The notes: generated by a model not told the origin, from the letters alone. Shown: positions 34,285 through 44,300, numbered from the stretch's first letter. The stretch is 64,000 bases of DNA from Micromonospora rubida (GCF_009908295.1 NZ_JAAALO010000003.1:744001-808000), one strand, 5' to 3'. Made by a program: numbers and translations.

Positions 34285-37200
34285 ATGCGTGGTACCGGTT
34301 TGCTTTCCCGGCGGTGGCCTGGCCGCCTGACCCGTACGGGTTCAGGTCATCCCCGCCCGCGTCGGGCTCGTACGGCACTGGTGCTGCTCCTGTCGACGAC
34401 CCTGGTCGCCACGGGCCTGCCGACCCAGGCGTTGGCGGTGCCCGGGGCGGGCATGACCCGCAACCAGGTGAACCTGCCGGACGTCCCGCAGACCGCGCGG
34501 ATCGGTCAGGACGAGAACGCCGAGAAGGACCTGACCACCGCGGACCCGGTCCCGGTGGTGCCGTACGCGCCCGTGGCCGTCACCCCGTGGCAGCAGGACA
34601 GCGGCACCGTCGACCTGACCGGCGTCACGGCCGGCGCGACCAGGCCGGTCGACGACCTGCCGGTCGCCCTGGGCGTTCCGGAGGGCGGTGACCCGACCGC
34701 GCTCGCCGGCACCTGGACCGTCGACCTGGCCGCCCCCGAGGCGTCCCAGGACGCCGGGCTCTCCGGCCTGATCATGAAGATCACGCCGCCGACGACCGCC
34801 GATCCGGCGGCCGAGGTGGCGCTCAGCGTCGACTACACGCCCTTCACCGACCTCTACGGCCCGCAGGCCGCCGACCGGTTCGGCGTCATGCTGCTGCCGG
34901 ACTGCGTCTACGACGCCCCCGAGACCGGCGACTGCGCCCTGGAGGGCAGCGCCCCGACCGCGCCGGCCGCCGCCCGGGCGGTGCCCAGCGAGGTGACGCT
35001 GGTCCCCGCCAAGAAGGCACGCAAGAGCGCCGCCGCCGAGGGTGACGCCTCGACCCGCCGGATCGTCACCGGCAAGGTCCCCGTCGGCTCGCTGCGCGAG
35101 GCCCAGGCTGGGCCGGGCGCCCGGTCCTCTGCCACGGCCGCGGCGGGCGCGAACGTCGTCGGCGTGCTCGACACCGGCGCCTCGGCCGGCGGCGACTTCA
35201 CCGCCACCCCGCTGCTCTCCTCGGGTTCCTGGGCGGCGGGCTCCTCGTCCGGCGCGTTCACCTACTCGTACCAGGTGCAGGTGCCCGAGACCGCCGGCGG
35301 CCTGATGCCGAAGGTCGCCCTGTCGTACTCCTCCCAGTCGGTCGACGGGCGGACCTCGGCCAGCAACAACCAGGCCTCCTGGATCGGCGACGGCTGGGAC
35401 TACAACGCGGGGGCGATCACCCGCAGCTACGCCAACTGCCGGCAGGACTCGAAGAAGGCCGGCGCGAACAACGCGGGGCACCGCACCGCCGACCTGTGCT
35501 GGGGTTCGAACAACGCGACGCTCTCCCTCGCCGGCTCGACCACCGAGCTGGTCTGGGACCAGACCAAGAACTCGTGGTTCACCGCGAACGGCGACGGCTC
35601 CAAGATCGAACTGATCAAGGACACCGGCCTGGCGAACGGCGACGCCGACGGCGAGTACTGGGTCGTCACCACCCGCGACGGCACCCGCTACCACTTCGGC
35701 CGCCACCGCCTGCCGGGCTGGTCGGACAACGGCACCGCCGCCGACGACCCGGTCACCAACTCGGTGCTGACCGTGCCGGTCTACGGCAACCACCCGGACG
35801 AGCCCTGCTACCAGGCGAACGACTGGGCCGGCTCGCACTGCGCCCAGGCCTGGCGGTGGTCGCTCGACTACATCGAGGACATCCACGGCAACGCCATGAC
35901 CATGTGGTGGGCCAAGGAGAAGAATTACTACGCCCGGAACTTCAACTTCAAGGCCCCGGTCGAGTACGACCGCGGCGGCTACCTCACCCGCATCGACTAC
36001 GGCCAGCGCGCGGGCAGCCTCTTCTCGGCCGCCACTCCCGCGCTGGCCCGGGTCAACTTCTCGGTGGCCGAGCGCTGCTACGACGAGGGCGCGCTCACCT
36101 GCAGCGACGCCAACTTCGCCGACAAGAACCCCAACAAGTACCGCATCTGGTACGACACCCCGGCCGACCTGCGGTGCGAGTCCGGCAAGAAGTGCTGGAA
36201 CGCCGGACCGTCCTTCTTCTCCCGCAAGCGGCTCGACAAGATCACCACGTCGACGCAGCGGCGCACCGACACCGCCGCTCGGCAGGTCGTGGACGAGTAC
36301 CAGCTCAAGCAGTCCTTCCCGGTCCTGCGGACCGGCCCCAACACCGCCCTCTGGCTCGAGTCGGTCACCCGTACCGGCTACGGCCGAATGGGCACGACGG
36401 ACGCGAAGATCACCCTCAACCCGGTGCGCTTCGAGGCCAACGCCGAGGACATGCCGAACCGCGTCAAGCGGGACAACCGTCCCGGCTTCTCCCGGCTGCG
36501 CGTCGGCCGCGTCATCAACGAGTACGGCGGCGAGACGGTCGTCACCTACCAACCCCCGACCGGCGACTGCAAGACCGGCACGGGCCTGCCGGGCAAGAGC
36601 GACACCGCCGAGCTGAAGGCGAACAACCGGTTCTGCTACCCGAGCTACTGGCACCCGGACCCGGCCGTCGAGGACATCGACTGGTTCCACAAGTACGTCG
36701 TGCAGTCCATCGAGGAGCTGCCCAACGTCGACGGCGCGTTCAGCTCGATCACCCAGTACAGCTACGACAACCCGGGGTGGCGGCTCGCCGAGCAGGAGTT
36801 CACCAAGAAGGCCACCCGCACCTACTCCCAGTTTGCCGGCGTCGAGCGGACCGCCGTGCTCACCGGGTCGGACGATCCCGACATCGGCAGCCGGCGTACC
36901 AAGTCGGTGACCCGCTACTTCCGTGGCATGGGCGACACCGTGTCGATGAAGGACGTCGCTGGCGTCGAGATCGCCAAGGACAGGGAGGCATTCGCCGGGC
37001 GGGTCGCCGAGGAACTCACCTACGCCAACGCCAACGACGACACCGAGACCGGCTGGCTCACCCGCAGCGTCACCCGCCCCGCCGCGCAGCTCCTCGCCAG
37101 CCGCACCCGCGACGACGGCCTGTCCCCGCTGGAGGCCTGGCGGGTCACCGAGCCCGGTCAGGTCTCCTACACCAGGTCCTCGGGCACCGGCGACGACGCG

Positions 37201-40200
37201 CGCACCCTGCGCACCGTCGAGACGAAGACCACCTACGAGGCGACGTACGGCCTGCCCACACACATCGAGTCCCTCGGTGACACCGGCAGGACCGGCGACG
37301 AGTCCTGCACGTTCGTCGAGTACCTGCACCACATCGACAAGAACATCATCGGCCTCACCAAGCAGGGGCGCGTCAGCCCGACGACGTGCGCCGCCGCCAC
37401 CTTCGACACCCTGACGACGCTCAGCTCCGCCAGCCGGGTCGCCTACGACGGCCTGGCGTACGGCGTGGCCCTGGCCGCCACCACCCGCGGCCTCGCCACC
37501 CAGACGTGGTCGCTGAAGGGCGACGGCTCCGGCTTCCAGTCCGGCGGCACCACCGGCTTCGACGCCATCGGCCGCGTCGTCACCAAGACCGACCCGGACG
37601 CCAAGACCTCAAAGATCACCTACGGCCCGGCCACGGGACAGGCCTTCACGGTCACCGAGGAGAACTCGCTCGGGCACCGGCAGATCCAGGAGCTGGACCC
37701 GGGCCGCGCCGTCTCGGTCAAGACCACCGACCTCAACGACCGGGTCAGCGAGGCCAGGTACGACCCGCTGGGCCGCCTCGTCGAGGCCTGGGCCGCCGGC
37801 CGCACCCCGTCGGTCTCGTCGACTCCGGACTTCCGGGCCGAGTACGCCACCCCGCCCGGCAAGCCGCCGTACGTCACGACCTTCAGCCGTGGCCACGAGA
37901 ACCGGATGCAGACCTCCGTCACGCTCTACGACGGCCTGGGCCGTGAGCGGCAGAGCCAGGAGGAGGCCACCGGCGGCGGCCGGCTGATCACCGACACGCT
38001 CTACAACAGCTCGGGCGAGGTGTGGCAGACCAACAACGCCTACCTCGCCGGGGGCGGCCCCACCGGCACCCTCTTCACGCCGCTGGCCGACCCGGAAAAC
38101 CCGGTCGGCGTGCCCAACGCGACCCGCTACACCTACGACGGCCTGGGCCGCGTGCTCAAGGAGACGCCCGTCCTGCGCGGGGTCGACGAGCCGGCCCGGG
38201 GCACCAGCTACACGTACGGCACCGACCACTCCACCGTGATCAACCCGACCGGGGCGGCCTCCTACCGGCTGTACACCGACGCCCTCGGCCGGACCACCCG
38301 GGTCGACACCTTCACCGACGCCGGCCGCACCGAGTTCACCACCATGCGGTACGAGTACGACGCGCGCGGCCAGCTCGCGAAGGCCACCCACTCCGCGGCA
38401 CCTACCAAGCCGTGGACCTGGACCTACGACCAGCGCGGCCGGATGGTGACCACCGCCGACCCGGACAGCGGCACCACCGGGATGACGTACGACCACCGGG
38501 ACCGGCAGCTCACCTCCACCAACGCCCGCAACGTCACCGTCTGGAACGGCTACGACGAGCTGTCCCGGCCGACCCAGCAGCGGCTGGGCGACGCCGCCGG
38601 CACGTTGCTGTCCCAGTTCACCTACGACTCGGTCGCCGGTGGCAAGGGCCTGCCCGCCACCGCCACCCGCTACACCGACGGCCTGCCCTACACCCAGTCG
38701 GTCGGCGGCTACACCAGCGACTACCAGCCGACGTCGACCACCCTGACGCTGCCGCAGACGATCGCCACCACGTGGGGCCTGAACAGCTCCTACACGTACG
38801 GCTACACGCACACCGACGCCGGCCTGATGGAGTCGAGCAGCCTGCCGGCGGTCGGCAGCCTGCCGGCGGAGAAGATCCTGGTCCGCTACACCAAGGACGG
38901 CCTGCCGCTGTCGGTGTCCGGCAAGGACTGGTACGGCTCGGAAACCGTCTACTCGCCGTACGGGCAGGTGCTGCGCTCCACCCTCGGCGCCCAGCCGTAC
39001 CGGGTGTGGACGACGGCCACCTACGACGACGCCAGCGGCGCCCTCAACAGCCAGCAGGTCTACCGCGAGCAGTCCGGCGACAAGACCATCGTCGGCGGCA
39101 ACCTCGTCTCGAACCGCTCCTACTCGTACGACAACACGGGCAACGTCACCGCGATCCGGGAGAGCTCGGTCGGCATCGAGGAGCGGCAGTGCTTCCGGCA
39201 CGACGCGCTCGGCCAGCTGACCACGGCCTGGACGGCCACGGATCAGACCTCCTGCGCCGCCGGCCCCCTCGGTGCGGGCGGCGTCGTCAACGTCGCGGCG
39301 GGGCCCGACAAGGCCGGCTACTGGCAGGAGTACGAGTACGACCTCCTTGGCAACCGCAAGAAGCTGGTGGAGAAGGACCTCACCGGCGCGACCGCCAAGG
39401 ACGCCACCACCACGTACGCCTACGGCAAGGCCGACGGCAGTCAGCCGCGCACCCTCACGAAGGTGACCAAGAACTACGTCACCCCGGCCGGTGCCGCGGT
39501 CACCGCCGCCGCCGAGCGGCTCTACGAGCTGACCGGCGAGACGAAGTCCGTCACCTCGGTGGAGAACGGCGACCAGCAGACGCTCTCCTGGACCTACGAC
39601 GGCCAGGTCGAGCGGATCGCCGGCCAGGGCGGGGGCGGCAAGACCCCGTACGTCGGTCTCGCGAACAAGTGCCTGGACCTCGACCACTCCGTCGGGGCGG
39701 CCGGCCAGCCGATCCAGCTCTATTCGTGCAACGGCGGGCCCGCGCAGAGGTGGTCCTTCACCCCGGCCCCGGGCCAGACCAACGCCAACCTGGGCACCCT
39801 CTCCATCCATGGCGACTGGTGCGTCCAGCCGGCGGCCAATACCGCCGCGTCGGCGCTGGCGATCCAAAAGTGTTCCGGCACGGCAGCTCAGCACCTTGAG
39901 CGCACCTCCACCGGCCAGTTCCGGCACCCCGCCTCCGGGCTCTGCGCAGCCGTCAAGGACGCCGCCACGGCCAACTCCACCCCGATCGTGCTGATGGCCT
40001 GCGCCAGTGCCCCCGCCCAGCAGTGGGAGGCCCAGAACGAGACCCGGCACATCTACGGGCCCGGCGGCAACCGCCTCCTGACCGTGCAGGGCCGCCAGGC
40101 CACCCTCAACCTGGGCGAGGCCCAGGTCACCACCCAGCAGGGCGGCGCGCTGGTCAGCAGCCAGCGCTCGTACGCCACCCCCGGCGGCGCGATCATGCGC

Positions 40201-42087
40201 CACTCGTCCGGCACCGCAGTGTCCAGTCTCATCGCCCTTACCAGTGACCATCAGGGGAGCCCGTACGCGGAGGTCGTACAGAGCGGCGGGATGACCATTC
40301 GGATCAGTAAGCAGGATCCGTTCGGCAACCGGCGTGGTGCGGCACCGGTCGGCGTGAACATGCAGACCAACACGGGGTTCCTCGGCGCGGTCCGCGACGA
40401 CTCCTCCGGCTACACCCCGCTGGGTGCGCGTCTGTACGACCCGGTGGTGGGGCGGTTCCTCTCCGCCGACCCGGTCCTGGACCTGACCGACCCGATGCAG
40501 GCCAACGGGTACGCGTACGCCCACAACAACCCGGTGACGCACTCGGACCCGTCGGGTCTGTCGGTGGCGCTGAACGCCTCGGAGATGGCGGCGGCGCTGG
40601 CCGGTGCGGGGCTGTCGGCGGCGCAGGTCTCCGAGGCGCAGGCCAACATGGGCCGCTCGCTCATGTCGGTGGTTCTCGATGCGGCGTGGTCGATGTTGAA
40701 GGACTTCATCGGCATCACCGATGCGATGAACTGCTTCGGCGGTGACATGTGGGCGTGCGGCAGCCTGATCATCGGGGCGATCCCGTGGGCGAAGCTCGGC
40801 AAGATCCCGGCGGTGTTGCGGGCGGTCAACCGGACGATTGCCGCTATTCAGGCGTGGCAGACGGCGCGGAAGGTCGCCGAGGCCGTCCTGGCGGCGGCGA
40901 AGGCGGCGGAGGCCGCGGCGGTCAACGCGAAGAAGTTGGCCCTTGAGCGGGCGAAGAAGGCGGCGCAGGCGGCGAAGAAAAAGGCCGCCGACAAGATCAA
41001 CACGACCAGCAACAAGGCGTCCAACGCCACGAGGAAGACCGGCAACCCGGTCCAGAAGCAGGCCCAGGCCAAGAGCAGCCCGAAGGCGTCCTCGGCCGCT
41101 TCCAGTGGCGCTGGCGGCAAGGGTGCCGGTGGCGGCGGCAAGGGAGACTCCAAGCCGGGCGGTTCCACGGGCGGTGCCTCGCGCAGCAAGGGCGGCACGA
41201 GCGGTGGCGGCGGCGACGGCAAGGCTGCTGACGGCGGCGGCGAGTCCTGCAAGACCAACAGCTTCGTCCCCGGCACGAAGGTCCTCATGGCGGACGGTTC
41301 CGCCAAGGCGATCGAGGACGTCAAGCCTGGCGACAAGGTCATGGCCACGGACCCGGAGACGGGTCGGACCGAGGTGCAGACGGTCACCGCGGCGATCAAG
41401 GGTGACGGCGTCAAGCACCTGGTAAAGGTCACCGTCGACACCGACGGCGAGCAGGGCTCGGACACCGCCGAGGTCACGGCGACCGACGGTCACCCGTTCT
41501 GGGTCCCGGAGATCGACGAGTGGATCGACGCCACCGACCTGCGATCCGGGCAGTGGTTGCAGACCAGCGCCGGCACCTTCGTGCAGATCACGGCGATCGA
41601 CCGCTGGACCAGCCCCGGGGCCACCGTCCACAACCTCACCGTCTCCAACATCCACACGTACTATGTGCTGGCGGGCAACCAAGCTGCCCTGGTCCACAAC
41701 TGCGGCCTCTCCGGCGTAGTGGCAGATCATCGAGCAAACGCCAACGGTGGATTGGGAATTGCTGCAAAAAAGAACATTGCGGCTATGGAGGCTGCAATCG
41801 ATGGCGCTGCGCCGAGGACTACTATTGCAACGAGCGGCGGCCATGTAAATCCAGGGGAAGTCGGAATGCCTGCCACTCGGATGTTCACCGCACCAAATCC
41901 ATCGCGCACCCTCGACTCTGAGGTATTTTTGTTCGAGGATCTAGCTCAAGGTTTAAATCCGAATTCCACTGGCACCATCAATCTTTATTCGGAAAGGAGA
42001 GTCTGCCCAAGTTGTGGCGACGTGATCGATCAGTTTAAAGCCCAATTCCCAGGAATCAAGATAAATATCCAAACCGGCGAAGACTGA
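34285..42087 (+). CDS. RHS polymorphic toxin: SpvB-like/RHS shell, ricin-lectin insert, Hint and deaminase-like tip
   Basis: A 2600-residue exported toxin. Residues 1-52 have a basic stretch, a hydrophobic helix and an ALA-type end (signal peptide). About 325-385 match the SpvB/TcdB-like start. YD-type RHS repeats fill about 1150-1780. About 1790-1922 is an inserted ricin-B-like lectin with repeated Q-x-W and C-D/L segments. RHS repeats then close with the DPSGL end motif at 2089. A helical Ala/Lys stretch follows, then a Hint protease domain (Cys2322 to LVHNC near 2472) that should release the tip. The last ~128 residues carry DSE (2544-2546) and CPSC (2574-2577), the zinc-site pattern of toxin deaminases. 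The GGGAG ribosome-binding site selects 34285. The deaminase call is an inference. Confidence 0.88.
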   Translation: MRGTGLLSRRWPGRLTRTGSGHPRPRRARTALVLLLSTTLVATGLPTQALAVPGAGMTRNQVNLPDVPQTARIGQDENAEKDLTTADPVPVVPYAPVAVTPWQQDSGTVDLTGVTAGATRPVDDLPVALGVPEGGDPTALAGTWTVDLAAPEASQDAGLSGLIMKITPPTTADPAAEVALSVDYTPFTDLYGPQAADRFGVMLLPDCVYDAPETGDCALEGSAPTAPAAARAVPSEVTLVPAKKARKSAAAEGDASTRRIVTGKVPVGSLREAQAGPGARSSATAAAGANVVGVLDTGASAGGDFTATPLLSSGSWAAGSSSGAFTYSYQVQVPETAGGLMPKVALSYSSQSVDGRTSASNNQASWIGDGWDYNAGAITRSYANCRQDSKKAGANNAGHRTADLCWGSNNATLSLAGSTTELVWDQTKNSWFTANGDGSKIELIKDTGLANGDADGEYWVVTTRDGTRYHFGRHRLPGWSDNGTAADDPVTNSVLTVPVYGNHPDEPCYQANDWAGSHCAQAWRWSLDYIEDIHGNAMTMWWAKEKNYYARNFNFKAPVEYDRGGYLTRIDYGQRAGSLFSAATPALARVNFSVAERCYDEGALTCSDANFADKNPNKYRIWYDTPADLRCESGKKCWNAGPSFFSRKRLDKITTSTQRRTDTAARQVVDEYQLKQSFPVLRTGPNTALWLESVTRTGYGRMGTTDAKITLNPVRFEANAEDMPNRVKRDNRPGFSRLRVGRVINEYGGETVVTYQPPTGDCKTGTGLPGKSDTAELKANNRFCYPSYWHPDPAVEDIDWFHKYVVQSIEELPNVDGAFSSITQYSYDNPGWRLAEQEFTKKATRTYSQFAGVERTAVLTGSDDPDIGSRRTKSVTRYFRGMGDTVSMKDVAGVEIAKDREAFAGRVAEELTYANANDDTETGWLTRSVTRPAAQLLASRTRDDGLSPLEAWRVTEPGQVSYTRSSGTGDDARTLRTVETKTTYEATYGLPTHIESLGDTGRTGDESCTFVEYLHHIDKNIIGLTKQGRVSPTTCAAATFDTLTTLSSASRVAYDGLAYGVALAATTRGLATQTWSLKGDGSGFQSGGTTGFDAIGRVVTKTDPDAKTSKITYGPATGQAFTVTEENSLGHRQIQELDPGRAVSVKTTDLNDRVSEARYDPLGRLVEAWAAGRTPSVSSTPDFRAEYATPPGKPPYVTTFSRGHENRMQTSVTLYDGLGRERQSQEEATGGGRLITDTLYNSSGEVWQTNNAYLAGGGPTGTLFTPLADPENPVGVPNATRYTYDGLGRVLKETPVLRGVDEPARGTSYTYGTDHSTVINPTGAASYRLYTDALGRTTRVDTFTDAGRTEFTTMRYEYDARGQLAKATHSAAPTKPWTWTYDQRGRMVTTADPDSGTTGMTYDHRDRQLTSTNARNVTVWNGYDELSRPTQQRLGDAAGTLLSQFTYDSVAGGKGLPATATRYTDGLPYTQSVGGYTSDYQPTSTTLTLPQTIATTWGLNSSYTYGYTHTDAGLMESSSLPAVGSLPAEKILVRYTKDGLPLSVSGKDWYGSETVYSPYGQVLRSTLGAQPYRVWTTATYDDASGALNSQQVYREQSGDKTIVGGNLVSNRSYSYDNTGNVTAIRESSVGIEERQCFRHDALGQLTTAWTATDQTSCAAGPLGAGGVVNVAAGPDKAGYWQEYEYDLLGNRKKLVEKDLTGATAKDATTTYAYGKADGSQPRTLTKVTKNYVTPAGAAVTAAAERLYELTGETKSVTSVENGDQQTLSWTYDGQVERIAGQGGGGKTPYVGLANKCLDLDHSVGAAGQPIQLYSCNGGPAQRWSFTPAPGQTNANLGTLSIHGDWCVQPAANTAASALAIQKCSGTAAQHLERTSTGQFRHPASGLCAAVKDAATANSTPIVLMACASAPAQQWEAQNETRHIYGPGGNRLLTVQGRQATLNLGEAQVTTQQGGALVSSQRSYATPGGAIMRHSSGTAVSSLIALTSDHQGSPYAEVVQSGGMTIRISKQDPFGNRRGAAPVGVNMQTNTGFLGAVRDDSSGYTPLGARLYDPVVGRFLSADPVLDLTDPMQANGYAYAHNNPVTHSDPSGLSVALNASEMAAALAGAGLSAAQVSEAQANMGRSLMSVVLDAAWSMLKDFIGITDAMNCFGGDMWACGSLIIGAIPWAKLGKIPAVLRAVNRTIAAIQAWQTARKVAEAVLAAAKAAEAAAVNAKKLALERAKKAAQAAKKKAADKINTTSNKASNATRKTGNPVQKQAQAKSSPKASSAASSGAGGKGAGGGGKGDSKPGGSTGGASRSKGGTSGGGGDGKAADGGGESCKTNSFVPGTKVLMADGSAKAIEDVKPGDKVMATDPETGRTEVQTVTAAIKGDGVKHLVKVTVDTDGEQGSDTAEVTATDGHPFWVPEIDEWIDATDLRSGQWLQTSAGTFVQITAIDRWTSPGATVHNLTVSNIHTYYVLAGNQAALVHNCGLSGVVADHRANANGGLGIAAKKNIAAMEAAIDGAAPRTTIATSGGHVNPGEVGMPATRMFTAPNPSRTLDSEVFLFEDLAQGLNPNSTGTINLYSERRVCPSCGDVIDQFKAQFPGIKINIQTGED
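40502..41700 (+). repeat. RHS-end/Hint module, copy 1
   Basis: About 1.2 kb, from the last RHS motif (ANGYAYAHNNPV) to the end of the Hint domain, recurs in the same orientation at 42877-44078 with high identity at both DNA and protein level. Sequences diverge completely after the Hint end. Confidence 0.92.
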
Positions 42088-42092
42088 GCAGG

Positions 42093-42539
42093 ATGTACAC
42101 AGTATCGGAAATCGCAGAACGGCTACGACGCGAAGAGCCTGGTGTGGTAGTCGGACTTGAACTGAGTGATATTCAACAGGTTCAAGCTGCCTGGGGGGTG
42201 CATAGCCTCCCATCGGCGTACGACGAATTTCTCACGAAGATGGGTGCGCGGGCGGGTCGCGTCCTTCTCGGCACCGACGCCTTCTTTCCCTCAATAATTG
42301 AAATGAACGAATGGGCGGATGAATTTTTTGAGGAGAATGCCAGCAGCCTCGAAAGGCCAGAAGGAGCTCTAGTTTTCGCAATGCACCAGGGCTATCTTGC
42401 TTACTGGATGACGGATGCTTCGATTTCAGATCCCGAGGTAACTCTCTTTATGGAGGGGCAGTCTGAGCCAATGAGGGTTTGGCCCTCATTCACTGCCTTC
42501 CTTAACTCGCACTATCTCGATGAACCCGGAGTTAAGTAG
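42093..42539 (+). CDS. SUKH (SMI1/KNR4)-type immunity protein
   Basis: A 148-residue cytoplasmic protein starting 5 bases after the toxin stop, so translation is coupled. The segment IQQVQAAWGVHSLPSAYDEFLTKMGARAG has the SUKH signature (a helix, LP-x-x-Y-x-x-FL, then a Gly turn), and the C-terminal WPSFTAFLNSHY helix also fits. SUKH proteins are the commonest immunity proteins for polymorphic toxins, often for nucleases and deaminases. It probably binds the released toxin tip. GC content is low for this genome (32 of 60 bases at 42121-42180). The family call is fairly sure; the partner comes from position. Confidence 0.8.
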   Translation: MYTVSEIAERLRREEPGVVVGLELSDIQQVQAAWGVHSLPSAYDEFLTKMGARAGRVLLGTDAFFPSIIEMNEWADEFFEENASSLERPEGALVFAMHQGYLAYWMTDASISDPEVTLFMEGQSEPMRVWPSFTAFLNSHYLDEPGVK

Positions 42540-42876
42540 CTGGTTGCATAGGATGCGGGCAAAACAATTGCTGCCCTTGGCGTCGGCTCTCATGCCGATC
42601 TCGGCATGCAGCGGTCGCAGTGTGGATCGAGGACGAACTCGGATTCGATGAGGGTTCGATGCTGGAGTGAGGTATGCCCAGCGTTACTGACCAGGACTCC
42701 TTACGGGAAATTCTTTCTCAGGTTGACTCGTCGCTCGCTCGTAAGGCAAGAGGGCAGGCAAATTAATTAACCGTCCGAGGTGAGACAGCAGTACCCATGA
42801 ATCCTCGTCAGGCCTTGTCCTGGCGGGGTTTCTGGGTTTGGCTGCGGTAGTCGATGGCAACTCCGCGGACTGCGGT
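42540..42876. other. Gap between the immunity gene and the orphan toxin module
   Basis: No convincing gene. A 30-codon frame at 42674-42766 (starting MPSVTDQDSLREIL) has a GAGG sequence before its ATG but no known relatives. Base composition stays below the genome norm, so the stretch may be debris of an older tip/immunity pair. Confidence 0.45.
42803..42830 (+). terminator. Terminator downstream of the toxin-immunity pair
   Basis: A 10-bp stem with G·U pairs (42803-42812 with 42819-42828), a CCTTGT loop, then TTTCTGGGTTT. It would end the RHS-immunity transcript before the orphan module. Confidence 0.6.
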
Positions 42877-44300
42877 CCAACGGGTATGCGTAGGCGCACA
42901 GCAACCCGGTGACGCTGTCGGACCCGTCGGGTCTGTCGGTGGCGCTGAACGCCTCGGAGATGGCGGCGGCGCTGGCCGGCGCGGGGCTGTCGGCAGCGCA
43001 GGTCGCCGAGGCGCAGTCCAACATGGGCCGTTCGCTCATGTCGGTGGTCCTCGAAGCGGCTTGGTCGATGCTGAAGGACTTCATCGGCATCACCGACGCG
43101 ATGAACTGCTTCGGCGGTGACATGTGGGCATGCGGCAGCCTGATCATCGGCGCAATCCCGTGGGCGAAGCTCGGCAAGATCCCGGCCGTGTTGAAGGCCA
43201 TCGACCGGACGATCGCCGCGATCCAGGCGTGGCAGACAGCGAGGAAGGTCGCCGAGGCCGTCCTGGCGGCCGCGAAGGCGGCCGAGGCCGCAGCGGTCAA
43301 CGCCAAAAAGCTGGCCATCGAGCGGGCGAAGAAAGCCGCGCAGGCGGCGAAAAAGAAGGCCGCCGACAAGGTCAACCCCACGAGTAACAAGGCGGTCAAC
43401 AACAAGAAGAACACCGGGAACCCGGTCCAGAAGCAGGCCCAGGCCAAGAGCAACCCGAAGGCGTCCTCGGCAGCCTCCGGTGGCGCTGGCGGCAAGGGTT
43501 CCGGCGGTGGTAGCAAGGCGTCCGGTGGCGGCGGCAAGGGCGACTCCAAGCCGGGCGGTTCCACTGGCGGCGGCGCGCGCAGCAAGGGCGGCGCGAGCGG
43601 CGGCGGCGGCGACGGCAAGGCGGCCGACACCGAGCCCGGCTGCAACAGCTTCGTCCCTGGCACCAAGGTCCTCATGGCGGACGGCTCCACCAAATCGATC
43701 GAAGACGTCAAACCCGGCGACAAGGTCATGGCCACCGACCCTGAGACGGGTCGGACCGAGGTGCAGACGGCTACCGCGGCGATCAAGGGCAAGAACCTGG
43801 TGCGGGTTACCGTCGACACCGACGGCGAGCAGGGCTCGGGTACGGCCGAGGTCACGGCGACCGACGGCCACCCGTTCTGGGTCCCGGAACTCGACGAATG
43901 GATCGACGCCACCGACCTGCGAGCCGGGCAGTGGCTACAGACCAGCGCCGGCACCTTCGTGCAGATCACGGCCGTCAAGCGCTGGAGCACCCCCCGTGCT
44001 GCCGTCCACAACCTCACCGTCTCCAACATCCACACGTACTATGTGATGGCCGGTGATCAGCCGGTACTCGTACACAACACCAATGGATGCCTTGAGGGCG
44101 AGCGCGACTACGATGTCTACGACCCGGAGTCAGGGGATCGAATTACTGACATCGACCACATTGAAGGCGGTGTGCTATGGGAAGAGAAAAGCGCGATCTT
44201 CGGCGATGAGTCGTGGCTGAATAAGCACGTCAACAAGAAGCTGGACGCGTACCTTCGGGCGCGTCAGCACCTGGCAGGTTCAGTCGGTCGTAGCATTTGA
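42877..44300 (+). pseudogene. Orphan RHS-end/Hint cassette with a second, truncated toxin tip
   Basis: A headless second copy of the toxin's end. Reading in the original frame, the RHS end has a TAG in GYA*AHSNPV, then DPSGL, the helical Ala/Lys region, a Hint domain (NSFVPGTKVL to LVHN), and a different tip from 44079. The tip has ITDIDHIEGGVLWEEKSA, an Asp plus E-x-K arrangement like a PD-(D/E)xK nuclease toxin, and stops early at ARQHLAG where a short repeat begins. A frame opens with GTG at 42909 but has no ribosome-binding site or signal peptide. It is best seen as a silent cassette. No immunity gene follows. Confidence 0.8.

Noticed and set aside
37609..41844. A 1411-codon minus-strand frame opposite the RHS toxin gene
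   Set aside because: Its composition is that of a GC-rich antisense shadow, without domains or a ribosome-binding site.
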